A DNA stretch of 22,234 bases from Streptomyces alboflavus. Lineage in GTDB: Bacteria; Actinomycetota; Actinomycetes; Streptomycetales; Streptomycetaceae. The notes below the pieces were generated by a model. The model was given only the letters and a program-made list of their open reading frames with translations. It was not told where the DNA came from and searched no databases. Below are positions 1 through 7,130 of the stretch, piece by piece (position 1 is the stretch's first letter; each line of letters begins with the position of its first letter). The stretch is from NCBI RefSeq assembly GCF_000716675.1, contig NZ_JNXT01000094.1, forward strand, positions 1 to 22,234, read 5' to 3'. Both the position numbers and the translations under genes were made by a program.

Positions 1-552
1 GTGCGGGGGTGGGGTGGCGGGTTCTTCGAGGGTGGTGGGGGCCTGGGGCGGGGCCGGGGGGAGCGGGGGGTTGGCCGGGTCTATGCCGATGGCGGGGGCC
101 ACGAATTCCAGTTCGCGCAGGAGGGCCTGGGAGGAGCCGAGGGGGCCGCCGCCGGAGAGGAGTTCGTCGTTGGACAGGGGGGCGGGGAAGTCCACGGGGA
201 CGTACGCTCCCGCGTGGTCGTAGTGCCAGACCAGGTGGGACTGCTGGGCGGTGGAGTCGAACATCTCCAGGAGCTGTTCGTAGTCGCCGCCGAGCTCGTC
301 GACGGGGGTGACCTCCAGGCCGCAGATCTTCAGGAGGTAGGCGCGGCGCAGGAAGTGCAGCGCGTCGTAGTCGAAGCCCGCGACCGGGGCCACGTCGCCG
401 GAGAGCCCCGGCATGTACGCGAACACGGGCACCGCCGGCAGCCCCGCGTCGCCCAACGCCTTGTCGTACGCGGCGAGTTCCTCGGCGAAGGGATTGTCGG
501 GGCTGTGGCACAGCACGTCGACGAGGGGGACCAGCCACAGGTCGCAGGCCAA
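1..552 (-). CDS. Conserved-looking hypothetical protein, 3' end cut by the window edge
   Basis: An open frame of 184 codons runs from a TTG start at 552 off the left edge with no stop. I chose TTG because AGGAG (558-562) lies about 6 nt ahead of it; there is no ATG or GTG with a comparable site. The protein starts MACDLWLVPLVDVLCHS and is acidic and globular over about 150 residues, with an F-D-Y-D-A-L-H-F-L-R-R-A-Y segment and an acidic E-Q-L-L-E-M-F-D stretch. It then becomes proline-rich at the cut end (PPLPPAPPQAP). No signal peptide or membrane span is visible. I do not recognise the family and assign no function. Codon choice is strongly G/C at third positions, so it is very likely coding. 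It lies 87 nt downstream of the glycosyltransferase fusion on the same strand and could be the third gene of that unit. Confidence 0.8.
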   Translation of the reverse strand, partial: MACDLWLVPLVDVLCHSPDNPFAEELAAYDKALGDAGLPAVPVFAYMPGLSGDVAPVAGFDYDALHFLRRAYLLKICGLEVTPVDELGGDYEQLLEMFDSTAQQSHLVWHYDHAGAYVPVDFPAPLSNDELLSGGGPLGSSQALLRELEFVAPAIGIDPANPPLPPAPPQAPTTLEEPATPPPH

Positions 553-639
553 GAAATGCTCCTAGGGTCGGTGAACGGCTTCCTCTGTACACAGCTACCG
601 TGCGTGTTGTTCCGGCAGCGTAGTGGCACCGGGGCCCGC

Positions 640-3087
640 TCAGCCTCCCCCGTGCACGTCCCAGATCCACACCCCGTCCACCCACTGTGCGCGCTGCCCG
701 AGGAGATCGTCGACCGTCGTGCGCAGCGCCGCGGCGCCGGGCTGCGGCGCGAGGACGAGGAGGCCCGCCTTCCAGTACCGCAGGTCGACGCGGGCGGCCT
801 CCCGCCAGGCCTCGGTGATCCGCACGGCCTGACCCGAATTGCGCACGTCCCGCAGGAGGTTGGAGGTGTTGCGGGGCGAGGCGCCGTAGATGCCGACGCG
901 GTCGGGGCCCCAGGGTCCGTTGAAGTAGCCGCCGGGCAGCCGGAATCCCAGGTCGGCGGTGGTCTGCCAGTGCAGGGCCTCGGCGTAGGCGGGGTCGGGC
1001 AGCGGCACCGGTACGAGGGTCTCGCCGGACGCCGTGTCGACGTACCGCTTCCAGGTGCCGTCGGCGATGAACGCGGGGACCTCGGTGCGGTCGACGGCCT
1101 TCAGGGGGAGGGGGTAGAGGGGGAGGAGGGAGAGGGCCACGGCCGTGAGTCCGGCGTAGCGGAAGGGCCTTCCCCACCTCCGCTCGCCCTCGGCGCCTCG
1201 CGCCACCAGTTGCCCCACCGCGAGCGCCACCAGCATGCCCAACGCGGGCGCGCACACCATCGCCACCCGTGACTCGATGACCGACTCGAACAGCGGCTTG
1301 TCGGAGAGCAGGGACCAGGGGCCGGACAGCACGACGTCCGTCCACGGGATGCGGAACTTCGGTCCGAGGGACAGGAACGCCGCCGCGACCGCCGTGAAGG
1401 CCAGGGCTTTCACGGTCGCGCTGCGCCACAGCCACACCACGATCAGCAGGGCCAGGGCGACGAGGGGCCAGCCGTAGAAGGCGTTCTGCTCCGTGGGGTT
1501 CATGGAGAGGGCCGCCGCCGTGTCCGCGTCGCCCGCGAGGGAGCGCTCGGCGAAGGACAGCAGGGCCAGCGGGCTGTTGCCCGCGTTGTCGCCGTGCAGG
1601 ACGCTCTTGTAGCTCTGCGGCCCGAAGAACTGCCACCAGAGGGGGAACGCCACCAGGGGCAGGCAGACGGCGAGCCCGATGCCGATGCCGCGGGCCAGCG
1701 GACGCCAGGCCGCGCGCGCCACATCGCGGCGCACCACCGCGTACGCCACCGTGAACAGCAGCATGCCCATCGCGGCGAGCAGCAGCGGCTCCTCGCCGAG
1801 GAAGATCTGGTACGTCGCGAAGAGGCCGAGGACGACCCCGTCCCGTACGACGTTCGTGCCCTCGCAGAGCCGCAGCGCCCGGTCGATGATCAGCGGGATC
1901 ATGAACAGCACGATGAAGTTCGGGTGCGCGTGCGCGTGGCTGATCATCGGGGGCGCGAAGGCGGCGAGGGCCGCGCCGAGGGCGGCGGCGCCCCGGTGGC
2001 GCACGAGACGGCGGACGATCAGCCAGTACCAGGCGAAGGCCGTCGCGGCGAGGCCGAGGGTCATGGCGAGGTTGAGGCTGATGGCCGGGCCGAACAGCCA
2101 GGTGACGGGCGCGAGCGGGACGGACAGGCCGAGCATGACCGTGTTCGCCATGAGGTTCACGCCGTCGGGATACCCCTGTAGGTCCGTGAACAGGGGGTTC
2201 TGGAGATGCCGCACGTTGTGTGCCGTCACCTCGAAGAACCACTCCCACTGGTTCTGGTCCTGGAGGGCGTGCGGGAGGTAGCGGTGGTCCGGGGATATCC
2301 AGCGGGACGAGTACAGGACCGTCGTGAAGGCGACGAAGAGGGCGGCGACCAGGAGGTCGGCGCGGCGCACGGAGCGGATCTTGAGGGCGGAGACCTCGGC
2401 GAGCACCCGGACGTAGTCACCGGGCCTGACCTTCGATCCCTCCTGGTGCGACCAGCGCACCGGGACCTCGGCGACCGGCCAGCCCTCGCGCCGGAAGTGA
2501 TGCAGGATCTCCACGTCGATGCCCCAGCCGCTGAGGCGGGACGCGGCGAAGGCCGCGCGGGCACGGTCGCCGTCGAAGAGCTTGAACCCGCACTGGGTGT
2601 CACGGATCCCGGGGACGGCGACCGTGCGTATCAGGAAGTTGCCGCCGCGGCCGAGCAGCTCGCGCAGCCGGTGCTGGTGGACGCCGATCGTCGCGCCCGG
2701 CCGGGCGCGCGAGCCGACCGCCGCCGCGTGCCCGTCGGCGAGCGCCTTCTCCAGGGCCTCGAGCTCCTCGATCGGCGCGGCCAGGTCGGCGTCCGTGACC
2801 AGGACGCGACGGCCGTACGAGGCGAGGACGCCCTGGCGCAGGGCGTGGCCCTTGCCACGGTTGCGGCCGCCGCGCAGGAGCTGGATGCGGGGGTCCGCGG
2901 CGGCGGCCTCGGCGGCGATCTCCGCCGTCCGGTCCGTGGAGCCGTCGTCGACGACGATCAGCTCCCACTGCGGGCGGCCCGCGTCGGCGGCCGGTCCGTC
3001 CAGGTAGGCGCGGATCGCGTCCAGGGTGGGGGCGAGGCGGCGTTCCTCGTTGTAGGCGGGGATGACGATGGTGAGGTCGACGCTCAT
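640..3087 (-). CDS. GT2 polyprenyl-phosphate glycosyltransferase fused to a large multi-span membrane (GT-C-like) region
   Basis: This protein has 815 residues. Residues 1-240 form a family 2 glycosyltransferase of the dolichyl-phosphate glucosyl/mannosyltransferase type: IVIPAYNEE (7-15), VVDDGSTDRT (45-54), the D-x-D motif at D99/D101 (VTDADLAAP), a C-G-F-K-L-F segment (166-171) and the E-V-P-V-R-W motif (207-212). Such enzymes transfer a nucleotide-activated sugar to a lipid phosphate on the inner membrane face. Residues 244-660 hold about ten hydrophobic segments. An acidic, aromatic segment (DQNQWEWFF, 277-285) follows the first span, as in GT-C enzymes that use lipid-linked sugars. Residues 660-815 look like a soluble C-terminal domain. 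The start ATG overlaps the stop of the upstream GntR gene (ATGA, 3084-3087), which fixes the start despite a longer open frame. The GT2 call is firm; the GT-C call for the membrane half is inference. Substrates are unknown. Confidence 0.9.
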   Translation of the reverse strand: MSVDLTIVIPAYNEERRLAPTLDAIRAYLDGPAADAGRPQWELIVVDDGSTDRTAEIAAEAAAADPRIQLLRGGRNRGKGHALRQGVLASYGRRVLVTDADLAAPIEELEALEKALADGHAAAVGSRARPGATIGVHQHRLRELLGRGGNFLIRTVAVPGIRDTQCGFKLFDGDRARAAFAASRLSGWGIDVEILHHFRREGWPVAEVPVRWSHQEGSKVRPGDYVRVLAEVSALKIRSVRRADLLVAALFVAFTTVLYSSRWISPDHRYLPHALQDQNQWEWFFEVTAHNVRHLQNPLFTDLQGYPDGVNLMANTVMLGLSVPLAPVTWLFGPAISLNLAMTLGLAATAFAWYWLIVRRLVRHRGAAALGAALAAFAPPMISHAHAHPNFIVLFMIPLIIDRALRLCEGTNVVRDGVVLGLFATYQIFLGEEPLLLAAMGMLLFTVAYAVVRRDVARAAWRPLARGIGIGLAVCLPLVAFPLWWQFFGPQSYKSVLHGDNAGNSPLALLSFAERSLAGDADTAAALSMNPTEQNAFYGWPLVALALLIVVWLWRSATVKALAFTAVAAAFLSLGPKFRIPWTDVVLSGPWSLLSDKPLFESVIESRVAMVCAPALGMLVALAVGQLVARGAEGERRWGRPFRYAGLTAVALSLLPLYPLPLKAVDRTEVPAFIADGTWKRYVDTASGETLVPVPLPDPAYAEALHWQTTADLGFRLPGGYFNGPWGPDRVGIYGASPRNTSNLLRDVRNSGQAVRITEAWREAARVDLRYWKAGLLVLAPQPGAAALRTTVDDLLGQRAQWVDGVWIWDVHGGG

Positions 3088-3839
3088 GCGGGGGCCTGCG
3101 GGGAGTGCTGGCCCGGGCCCTCGCCCGGACGGGCCTCCTGGCCGCCGCTCGCGGCCAGGCCCTCCACCAGGTCCAGGGAGTGGGCGTTGTACTCCGCCAC
3201 GATCGCGTGCGCGAGGACGGCGTCGTGGCAGGTCAGGGCCTCCACCAGGTCCAGGTGGCGGGACCAGAGGCGGCCGCGCAGGTCGCCGCCGCGCTCCGCC
3301 TCGCGGCGCAGGTGCGGGACCGCGCACACCCAGGACTGCACGCGCAGGCGGTGCAGGAAGTCCGAGAGGTAGGCGTTGCCGAACAGGGCGCTCAGTTCGC
3401 GCCAGAAGCGGAGGTCGTAGCCGATCAGGACGGTGAGGTCGCCGGCCGCGGCCGCGCGGGCCGCCTCCTCGCCGCGGCGGCGCACCGACACGAAGCTCGC
3501 GGCCGGTACGGAGTGGTGGGCCGCCGTCGTCGCCACCTCGCGGAAGATGGCGTCCGCGATCAGGCCGCGGGCCTGGAGCATGCCGCGGTAGTCGGCCAGG
3601 GTGTGCTCGTGCACGCGGAAGCCGCGGTGCTGCACGGAGTCCAGGAGGCCCTGCGCCGAGAGGTTCACCAAAGCCTCGCGGACCGGGGTCGCGGAGACGC
3701 CGTACTGGTCGGCTATCTCCTTCACCGTGAACTCCTGGCCCGGCACGAGGCGGCCCGCGAGGATCTCGTCGCGCAGGGCGTCGGCGATCTGCTGGCGCAG
3801 GGTGCTGCGGATGACGGCCGGGCCGTCGGGTCCGGGCAT
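3084..3839 (-). CDS. GntR-family regulator, FadR (FCD) subfamily
   Basis: A 251-residue DNA-binding repressor/activator. The winged helix is at about 8-78: LRQQIADALRDEILAGRL, then the recognition segment E-I-A-D-Q-Y-G-V-S-A-T-P-V-R-E-A-L (41-57) and the wing H-R-G-F-R-V (71-76). The helical effector domain (84-228) is FCD-like, with D142, H195 and H220 at places where this family carries metal/ligand residues. W146 stands where a histidine is usual, so metal binding may be altered. I placed the start at ATG 3839 because AGGGGGAGG lies 9 nt ahead; an open frame reaches 3911 with another ATG at 3863. It is followed by the glycosyltransferase fusion with an ATGA overlap, so the pair is almost certainly co-transcribed and the regulator probably controls its own operon. 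The effector cannot be read from sequence. Confidence 0.9.
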   Translation of the reverse strand: MPGPDGPAVIRSTLRQQIADALRDEILAGRLVPGQEFTVKEIADQYGVSATPVREALVNLSAQGLLDSVQHRGFRVHEHTLADYRGMLQARGLIADAIFREVATTAAHHSVPAASFVSVRRRGEEAARAAAAGDLTVLIGYDLRFWRELSALFGNAYLSDFLHRLRVQSWVCAVPHLRREAERGGDLRGRLWSRHLDLVEALTCHDAVLAHAIVAEYNAHSLDLVEGLAASGGQEARPGEGPGQHSPQAPA

Positions 3840-3866
3840 GGTGGTGGGCCTCCCCCTACGCATTTC

Positions 3867-3927
3867 TCTGACGTGGGCGTCCTCGAACGGACGTGGGTAA
3901 GTTCTGGTCACTTACGAGCACGTCAGA
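3867..3927 (-). promoter_or_regulatory. Repeat-rich upstream region of the GntR gene, probable operator
   Basis: Three symmetric elements lie in 61 bp upstream of the GntR start. TCTGACGTG (3867-3875) is answered by its exact reverse complement CACGTCAGA (3919-3927), with centres 52 bp apart. Between them is the inverted repeat GTAAGT-N7-ACTTAC (3897-3915). GACGTGGG also occurs twice, at 3870 and 3890. No convincing -35/-10 pair was found. Autoregulation by the adjacent GntR protein is inference; the repeats themselves are read directly. Confidence 0.45.
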
Positions 3928-3990
3928 CTACGTGGTCGGGGTTCCCGGGCCCCATGACCGAGGTCACGGCGGTGTGCGGGGGCCGTGGGG

Positions 3991-4024
3991 CGGGTGGGGC
4001 GACCCCCTGCGGTCACCCCACCCG
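3991..4024 (-). terminator. Strong hairpin after the aminotransferase gene
   Basis: A 14-bp stem (3991-4004 with 4011-4024) closes a 6-nt loop, 15 nt past the aminotransferase stop. The only non-Watson-Crick position is a C/A clash in the plus-strand RNA, but it becomes G-U in the minus-strand RNA, so the hairpin is complete only in the aminotransferase transcript. No U-tract follows, as is usual in Streptomyces. Confidence 0.65.
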
Positions 4025-4039
4025 GCCCCGGCGGCCGCG

Positions 4040-5398
4040 TCAGGCCACGTGGGCGTCGGCGGCGTCCAGGGCCGCGTCCAGGGCCGCGAGGCCCGCCTTC
4101 GCGTCGAGCTCCGAGATGTTGCAGGGCGGCACCACGTGCGTACGGTTCATGTTCACGAACGGCCAGAGCCCGTGCGCCTTCGCGGCGGCGGCGAACGCGG
4201 CCATGGGGGCGTTCGCCTCCCCCGCCGGGTTGTAGGGCACGAGCGGCTCCCGGGTCTCCCGGTCCCGCACCAGCTCAAGGGCCCAGAACATGCCGAGCCC
4301 GCGCACCTCGCCCACGCTCGGGTGCCGCTCCGCCAGCTCCCGGAGGCCAGGCCCGATGACGTCCTCGCCCATGCGGGCGGCGTGCTCGACGACGCCCTCG
4401 TCCGCCATGACGTTGATCGTCGCGACGGCGGCCGCGCAGGCCAGCGGGTGCCCGGAGTAGGTGAGCCCGCCCGGGTAGGGCCGCTTGGCGAAGGTCTCGG
4501 CGATGGCGCCGGAGATGGCGACGCCGCCGAGCGGCACGTAACCGGAGTTCACGCCCTTGGCGAAGGTCAGCAGGTCGGGGACGACACCCTCATAGTGGTC
4601 GACGGCGAACCACTTGCCCGTACGCCCGAAGCCCGCCATGACCTCGTCGAGGACGAGCACGATCCCGTACCGGTCGCACAGCTCGCGGACGCCCGCGAGG
4701 TAGCCGGGCGGCGGCGGCATGATCCCGGCGGTGCCCGGGACGGTCTCCAGGATGATCGCGGCGATCGTCGCCGGACCCTCGAAGGCGATGGTGTCCTCCA
4801 GGTGCTGGAGGGCCCGCTCGCACTCCTGGGCCTCGTTCTCGGAGTGGAACGGCGAGCGGTAGAGGAACGGCGCCCAGAAGCGGACGACGCCCGCCGAGCC
4901 GTTGTCGGACGGCCAGCGGCGCGGGTCACCGGTGAGGTTGATCGCCGCGGCGGTGCCGCCGTGGTACGAGCGGTACGCGGAGAGCACCTTCGGGCGGCCC
5001 GTGTGCAGCCGGGCCATCCGGGTGGCGTTCTCCACGGCCTCCGCGCCGCCGTTGGTGAAGAAGATCTTGTCCAGGTCGCCGGGGGTGCGCTCGGCGATGA
5101 GCCGGGCGGCCTCACTCCGCGCCTCCAGGGCGAAGGCGGGCGCGAACGTCGTCATCGTCGCGGCCTGCTCCTGGATCGCGGCGACGACCTTCGGGTGCTG
5201 GTAGCCGATGTTCGTGTAGACGAGCCCGCTGGTGAAGTCGAGGTACCGGTTGCCCTCGTAGTCCCAGAAGTACGAGCCTTCCGCGCCGGCCACGGCGAGC
5301 GGGGTGATGAGGTCCTGGGCGGACCAGGAGTGGAACACGTGGGCGCGGTCCGCGGCGGACACGGCTGCGCCGAGCTGCGGGTTTGGCTGAGGGGTCAT
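4040..5398 (-). CDS. Class III PLP-dependent aminotransferase (omega-aminotransferase type)
   Basis: A 452-residue cytosolic enzyme of fold type I that moves an amino group, usually from a terminal amine or beta/gamma-amino acid, to a keto acid. Landmarks: T-N-G-G-A-E-A (115-121, PLP phosphate site), S-Y-H-G-G (144-148), E218, the PLP-N1 aspartate D251 in LVLDEVMAGFG, and the Schiff-base lysine K281 in TFAKGVNSGY. The N-terminal D-Y-E-G-N-R-Y-L-D-F segment and the length are normal for the family. It resembles the aspartate-aminotransferase-family, taurine/beta-alanine:pyruvate and GABA transaminases; the amine donor cannot be settled from sequence. The start is ATG 5398: there is no Shine-Dalgarno, but a TACCCT hexamer 7 nt ahead suggests a leaderless message. 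It is monocistronic, with its own promoter and terminator, and its link with the GntR gene downstream is positional only. Confidence 0.9.
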   Translation of the reverse strand: MTPQPNPQLGAAVSAADRAHVFHSWSAQDLITPLAVAGAEGSYFWDYEGNRYLDFTSGLVYTNIGYQHPKVVAAIQEQAATMTTFAPAFALEARSEAARLIAERTPGDLDKIFFTNGGAEAVENATRMARLHTGRPKVLSAYRSYHGGTAAAINLTGDPRRWPSDNGSAGVVRFWAPFLYRSPFHSENEAQECERALQHLEDTIAFEGPATIAAIILETVPGTAGIMPPPPGYLAGVRELCDRYGIVLVLDEVMAGFGRTGKWFAVDHYEGVVPDLLTFAKGVNSGYVPLGGVAISGAIAETFAKRPYPGGLTYSGHPLACAAAVATINVMADEGVVEHAARMGEDVIGPGLRELAERHPSVGEVRGLGMFWALELVRDRETREPLVPYNPAGEANAPMAAFAAAAKAHGLWPFVNMNRTHVVPPCNISELDAKAGLAALDAALDAADAHVA

Positions 5399-5405
5399 GG
5401 GGCCG

Positions 5406-5429
5406 AGGGTAGATGTCCACGTGGTGGAC
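5406..5429 (-). promoter_or_regulatory. Leaderless promoter of the aminotransferase gene with overlapping inverted repeat
   Basis: On the minus strand TACCCT (5406-5411) ends 7 nt before the ATG, the right distance for transcription to start at the start codon. Directly upstream, in the -10/-35 spacer, is the perfect inverted repeat GTCCAC-GTG-GTGGAC (5415-5429), well placed for a repressor. No consensus -35 is visible. Confidence 0.5.
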
Positions 5430-5534
5430 GGGACATGGGCGTCCTGTCTGGCGACTCGCCGGGAACGCGACATTCTGTCGGGCGGGTGCGGCGGGCGCCG
5501 CCGGTGCCAGGGAACGGAGGGCGCGGCGGAGGGC

Positions 5535-5570
5535 GAGGGCGACGGGGACTTCACGACCCGCGTCGCCCTC
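5535..5570 (-). terminator. Hairpin at the end of the VTC gene
   Basis: A perfect 10-bp stem, GAGGGCGACG (5535-5544) with CGTCGCCCTC (5561-5570), closes a 16-nt loop and includes most of the stop codon of the VTC gene. It probably ends the DUF4956-VTC transcript. The stop-codon overlap is unusual, because the terminating ribosome would cover part of the stem. Confidence 0.45.
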
Positions 5571-6366
5571 ACCTTCCCCCTCGGGGGAACACCGTCCGCA
5601 CCGCCCGCGCCCAGCGGTTGACGCCGAGGTCGGGGCGGACGGCCGCGAAGCCGCCGCAGTACTTGGTGAACTCGGCGGCGCGCAGGCCGTAGCGGTGCAG
5701 GACGCGGTCGGCCTCGGTGAGGCGGCCGCGGGTCTTGGTCTCGACGAGGACGAGGCCGCTGTCGGCGGCGGCGGTGCGGCCCGTGGCCACGTCCCGCACC
5801 ACGAGGGCCGCGTCGCAGGTCACGCGCTGGCCGTCGGCGACGAAGGTGGCGCGGCGGTAGTCCGTGACGAGGGAGGGGGTGAGTCCGTGCGGGGCCTCGA
5901 TGCCGTACGAACCCCTCAGCACCCCGGCGAGGAAGCCTCGCCGGGTGGCGTCGAGGGCGTCGTCGGCGCCCTCCATCCGCTGCCGGTGCTTGACGGTCTC
6001 ACCGCGCCCGGTCTTCAGCTTGATCTCGAACTGCCGCTCCCCGCTGTCCTGGTAGACCCGCTCGCGGACGCGGTAGCGCAGCCTGCGGCCCTGGCGGTGG
6101 TCGTGGTACGTGTGCAGGGCGGGGGTGTCGTAGTACGTGGAGAGGTAGCCGAACGAGCGGCGGCCGCCGATGCTGAGGGCGCGGAACGGGCCGCCCGCGC
6201 GGCGCGGGTCGGTGAGCAGCGCCGCGAAGTCCTCGAAGATGTCGACAGGGACGAGATAGCTGCGGTCGTAGCGGGCGAGGAGCTCCGCGCGGACGTTCAG
6301 CTCGTCGAGCGAGACGGGGTGCGCGGCGAGTGCGGCACGGCTCAGGGCACGTACGGCGGGTTTCAC
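5569..6366 (-). CDS. VTC-domain polyphosphate polymerase-like protein
   Basis: A 265-residue protein of the VTC / triphosphate-tunnel family, whose best-known members polymerise polyphosphate from ATP. The tunnel residues are visible on successive strands: Y-Y-D-T (78-81), R-Y-R-V-R-E-R (97-103), F-E-I-K-L-K (113-118), Y-R-R (170-172), D185, V-E-T-K (208-211) and a late K-Y (235-236). There is no signal peptide or membrane span, so it acts in the cytosol, probably docked to its membrane partner. The GTG start at 6366 overlaps the DUF4956 stop (GTGA), so translation is coupled. VTC and DUF4956 genes are a recurrent bacterial pair, often with a CotH-like kinase; none is present here. Activity as a polymerase is inferred from family membership. 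Confidence 0.85.
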   Translation of the reverse strand: MKPAVRALSRAALAAHPVSLDELNVRAELLARYDRSYLVPVDIFEDFAALLTDPRRAGGPFRALSIGGRRSFGYLSTYYDTPALHTYHDHRQGRRLRYRVRERVYQDSGERQFEIKLKTGRGETVKHRQRMEGADDALDATRRGFLAGVLRGSYGIEAPHGLTPSLVTDYRRATFVADGQRVTCDAALVVRDVATGRTAAADSGLVLVETKTRGRLTEADRVLHRYGLRAAEFTKYCGGFAAVRPDLGVNRWARAVRTVFPRGGR

Positions 6367-6980
6367 GCGGCCTCCTTGGCGTACGGCGGGGTCACTCGTA
6401 CGAACTCCCCATCGTGGGCCATAGGTTCCGGCTGACGGAAGCGGACTTCCAGCACCATCAGGTCGCGTACGTAGTCAACCTCCTGGACCGTCCAGCCGAG
6501 CGGTTCGCCGAGGCGTCGGGCCAGCTCGGCACGGAGGGCGTCCTCGTGCCGGTACACGGCGTCGAGGGTGACCAGGGCGCGGCGGTCGCGGGCGTACAGG
6601 CGCGGGTGGTCGCCGACGTACATCACCAGGAGCAGCACGCCGGAGAGGCCCGCGGCCAGCGGCAGCGAGAGCCCCGGCAGGCCGCACAGGAGGCCGAGGA
6701 CGAGGGTCGTGAAGTAGTACGCGACCTCCTGGTGGCGTACGGAGTCGGAGCGGAGCCGGACGATCGACAGGACGCCGAAGAGCCCGAACCCGAGCGCGAG
6801 ACCGCCGCCGCCGGACGCCTCCGACAGGGCCGCGACGACCGCGAACAGGGCGACGTTCAGGGCGAGGTAGGCGGGCACGAGCTCGCGCCTGCGGTGCCGT
6901 GGGCAGAACACGGCGAAGGTCAGGAGCGAGACGGCCACGAGGTCGAGGCCGAGGTGCGCGGAGAGGGTCGGGATGTCCAT
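6363..6980 (-). CDS. DUF4956 family membrane protein
   Basis: A 205-residue integral membrane protein with about five hydrophobic segments (12-26, 38-53, 60-76, 87-101, 106-122), followed by a cytosolic domain of about 80 residues. The loop after the third span carries the family's typical S-I-V-R-L-R-S (72-78) followed by E-V-A-Y-Y-F (85-90). The molecular role of DUF4956 is not established; because it is so often encoded beside VTC polymerases, it may anchor or export the polymer, which is inference. The start ATG 6980 lacks a Shine-Dalgarno and has TAACGT 7 nt ahead (leaderless). It is the first gene of a two-gene operon with the VTC protein, which overlaps it by 4 nt. Confidence 0.87.
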   Translation of the reverse strand: MDIPTLSAHLGLDLVAVSLLTFAVFCPRHRRRELVPAYLALNVALFAVVAALSEASGGGGLALGFGLFGVLSIVRLRSDSVRHQEVAYYFTTLVLGLLCGLPGLSLPLAAGLSGVLLLVMYVGDHPRLYARDRRALVTLDAVYRHEDALRAELARRLGEPLGWTVQEVDYVRDLMVLEVRFRQPEPMAHDGEFVRVTPPYAKEAA

Positions 6981-6987
6981 GGGCGGG

Positions 6988-7030
6988 ACGTTAGGGAGGT
7001 GCGGGTTAAAGGGGCTGCCGGTGGGGGTTA
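6988..7030 (-). promoter_or_regulatory. Leaderless promoter of the DUF4956-VTC operon with 22-bp-spaced direct repeats
   Basis: On the minus strand TAACGT (6988-6993) lies 7 nt before the ATG. Upstream are two near-identical 11-mers, GGTGCGGGTTA (6998-7008) and GGTGGGGGTTA (7020-7030) as read on the plus strand, exactly 22 bp apart, or two helical turns. Such spacing is typical of activator sites; in Streptomyces the PhoP box is built from 11-nt direct repeats. The match to the PhoP consensus (GTTCACC) is weak, so the identity of the regulator is open. Confidence 0.4.
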
Positions 7031-7071
7031 GGACCTGCCCCTGATGTGCGCCGGGATTCCAGAGACCCCCA

Positions 7072-7100
7072 TTGACAGCACCCTGTCGAGATGACAGCAT
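7072..7100 (+). promoter_or_regulatory. Promoter and probable MarR operator of the DJ-1/MarR operon
   Basis: A perfect -35 TTGACA (7072-7077) is followed 17 bp later by CAGCAT (7095-7100), a one-off match to a TAnnnT -10. Three half-sites interlock here: GACAG (7074-7078), CTGTC (7083-7087) and GACAG (7093-7097), giving two overlapping inverted repeats that cover the whole promoter. This suits repression by the MarR protein encoded in the operon. A further CTTACATAAG palindrome starts at 7102. Confidence 0.55.
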
Positions 7101-7130
7101 CCTTACATAAGCCATCGAGTGGAGGTCACC

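Noticed and set aside
1..1272. Long plus-strand open frame of 423 codons across the left end
   Set aside because: It is antisense to the partial hypothetical gene and the membrane half of the glycosyltransferase fusion. Its Gly/Val/Arg-heavy composition is the usual shadow of a GC-biased gene, and it has no recognisable domain.
3088..3327. 80-residue N-terminal extension of the glycosyltransferase frame
   Set aside because: It is Pro/Arg/Gly-rich, lies entirely within the GntR gene, and the ATGA overlap at 3084-3087 gives a far better start.
3893..5692. Plus-strand open frame of 599 codons opposite the aminotransferase
   Set aside because: Antisense shadow; the minus-strand frame has a complete set of class III aminotransferase motifs.
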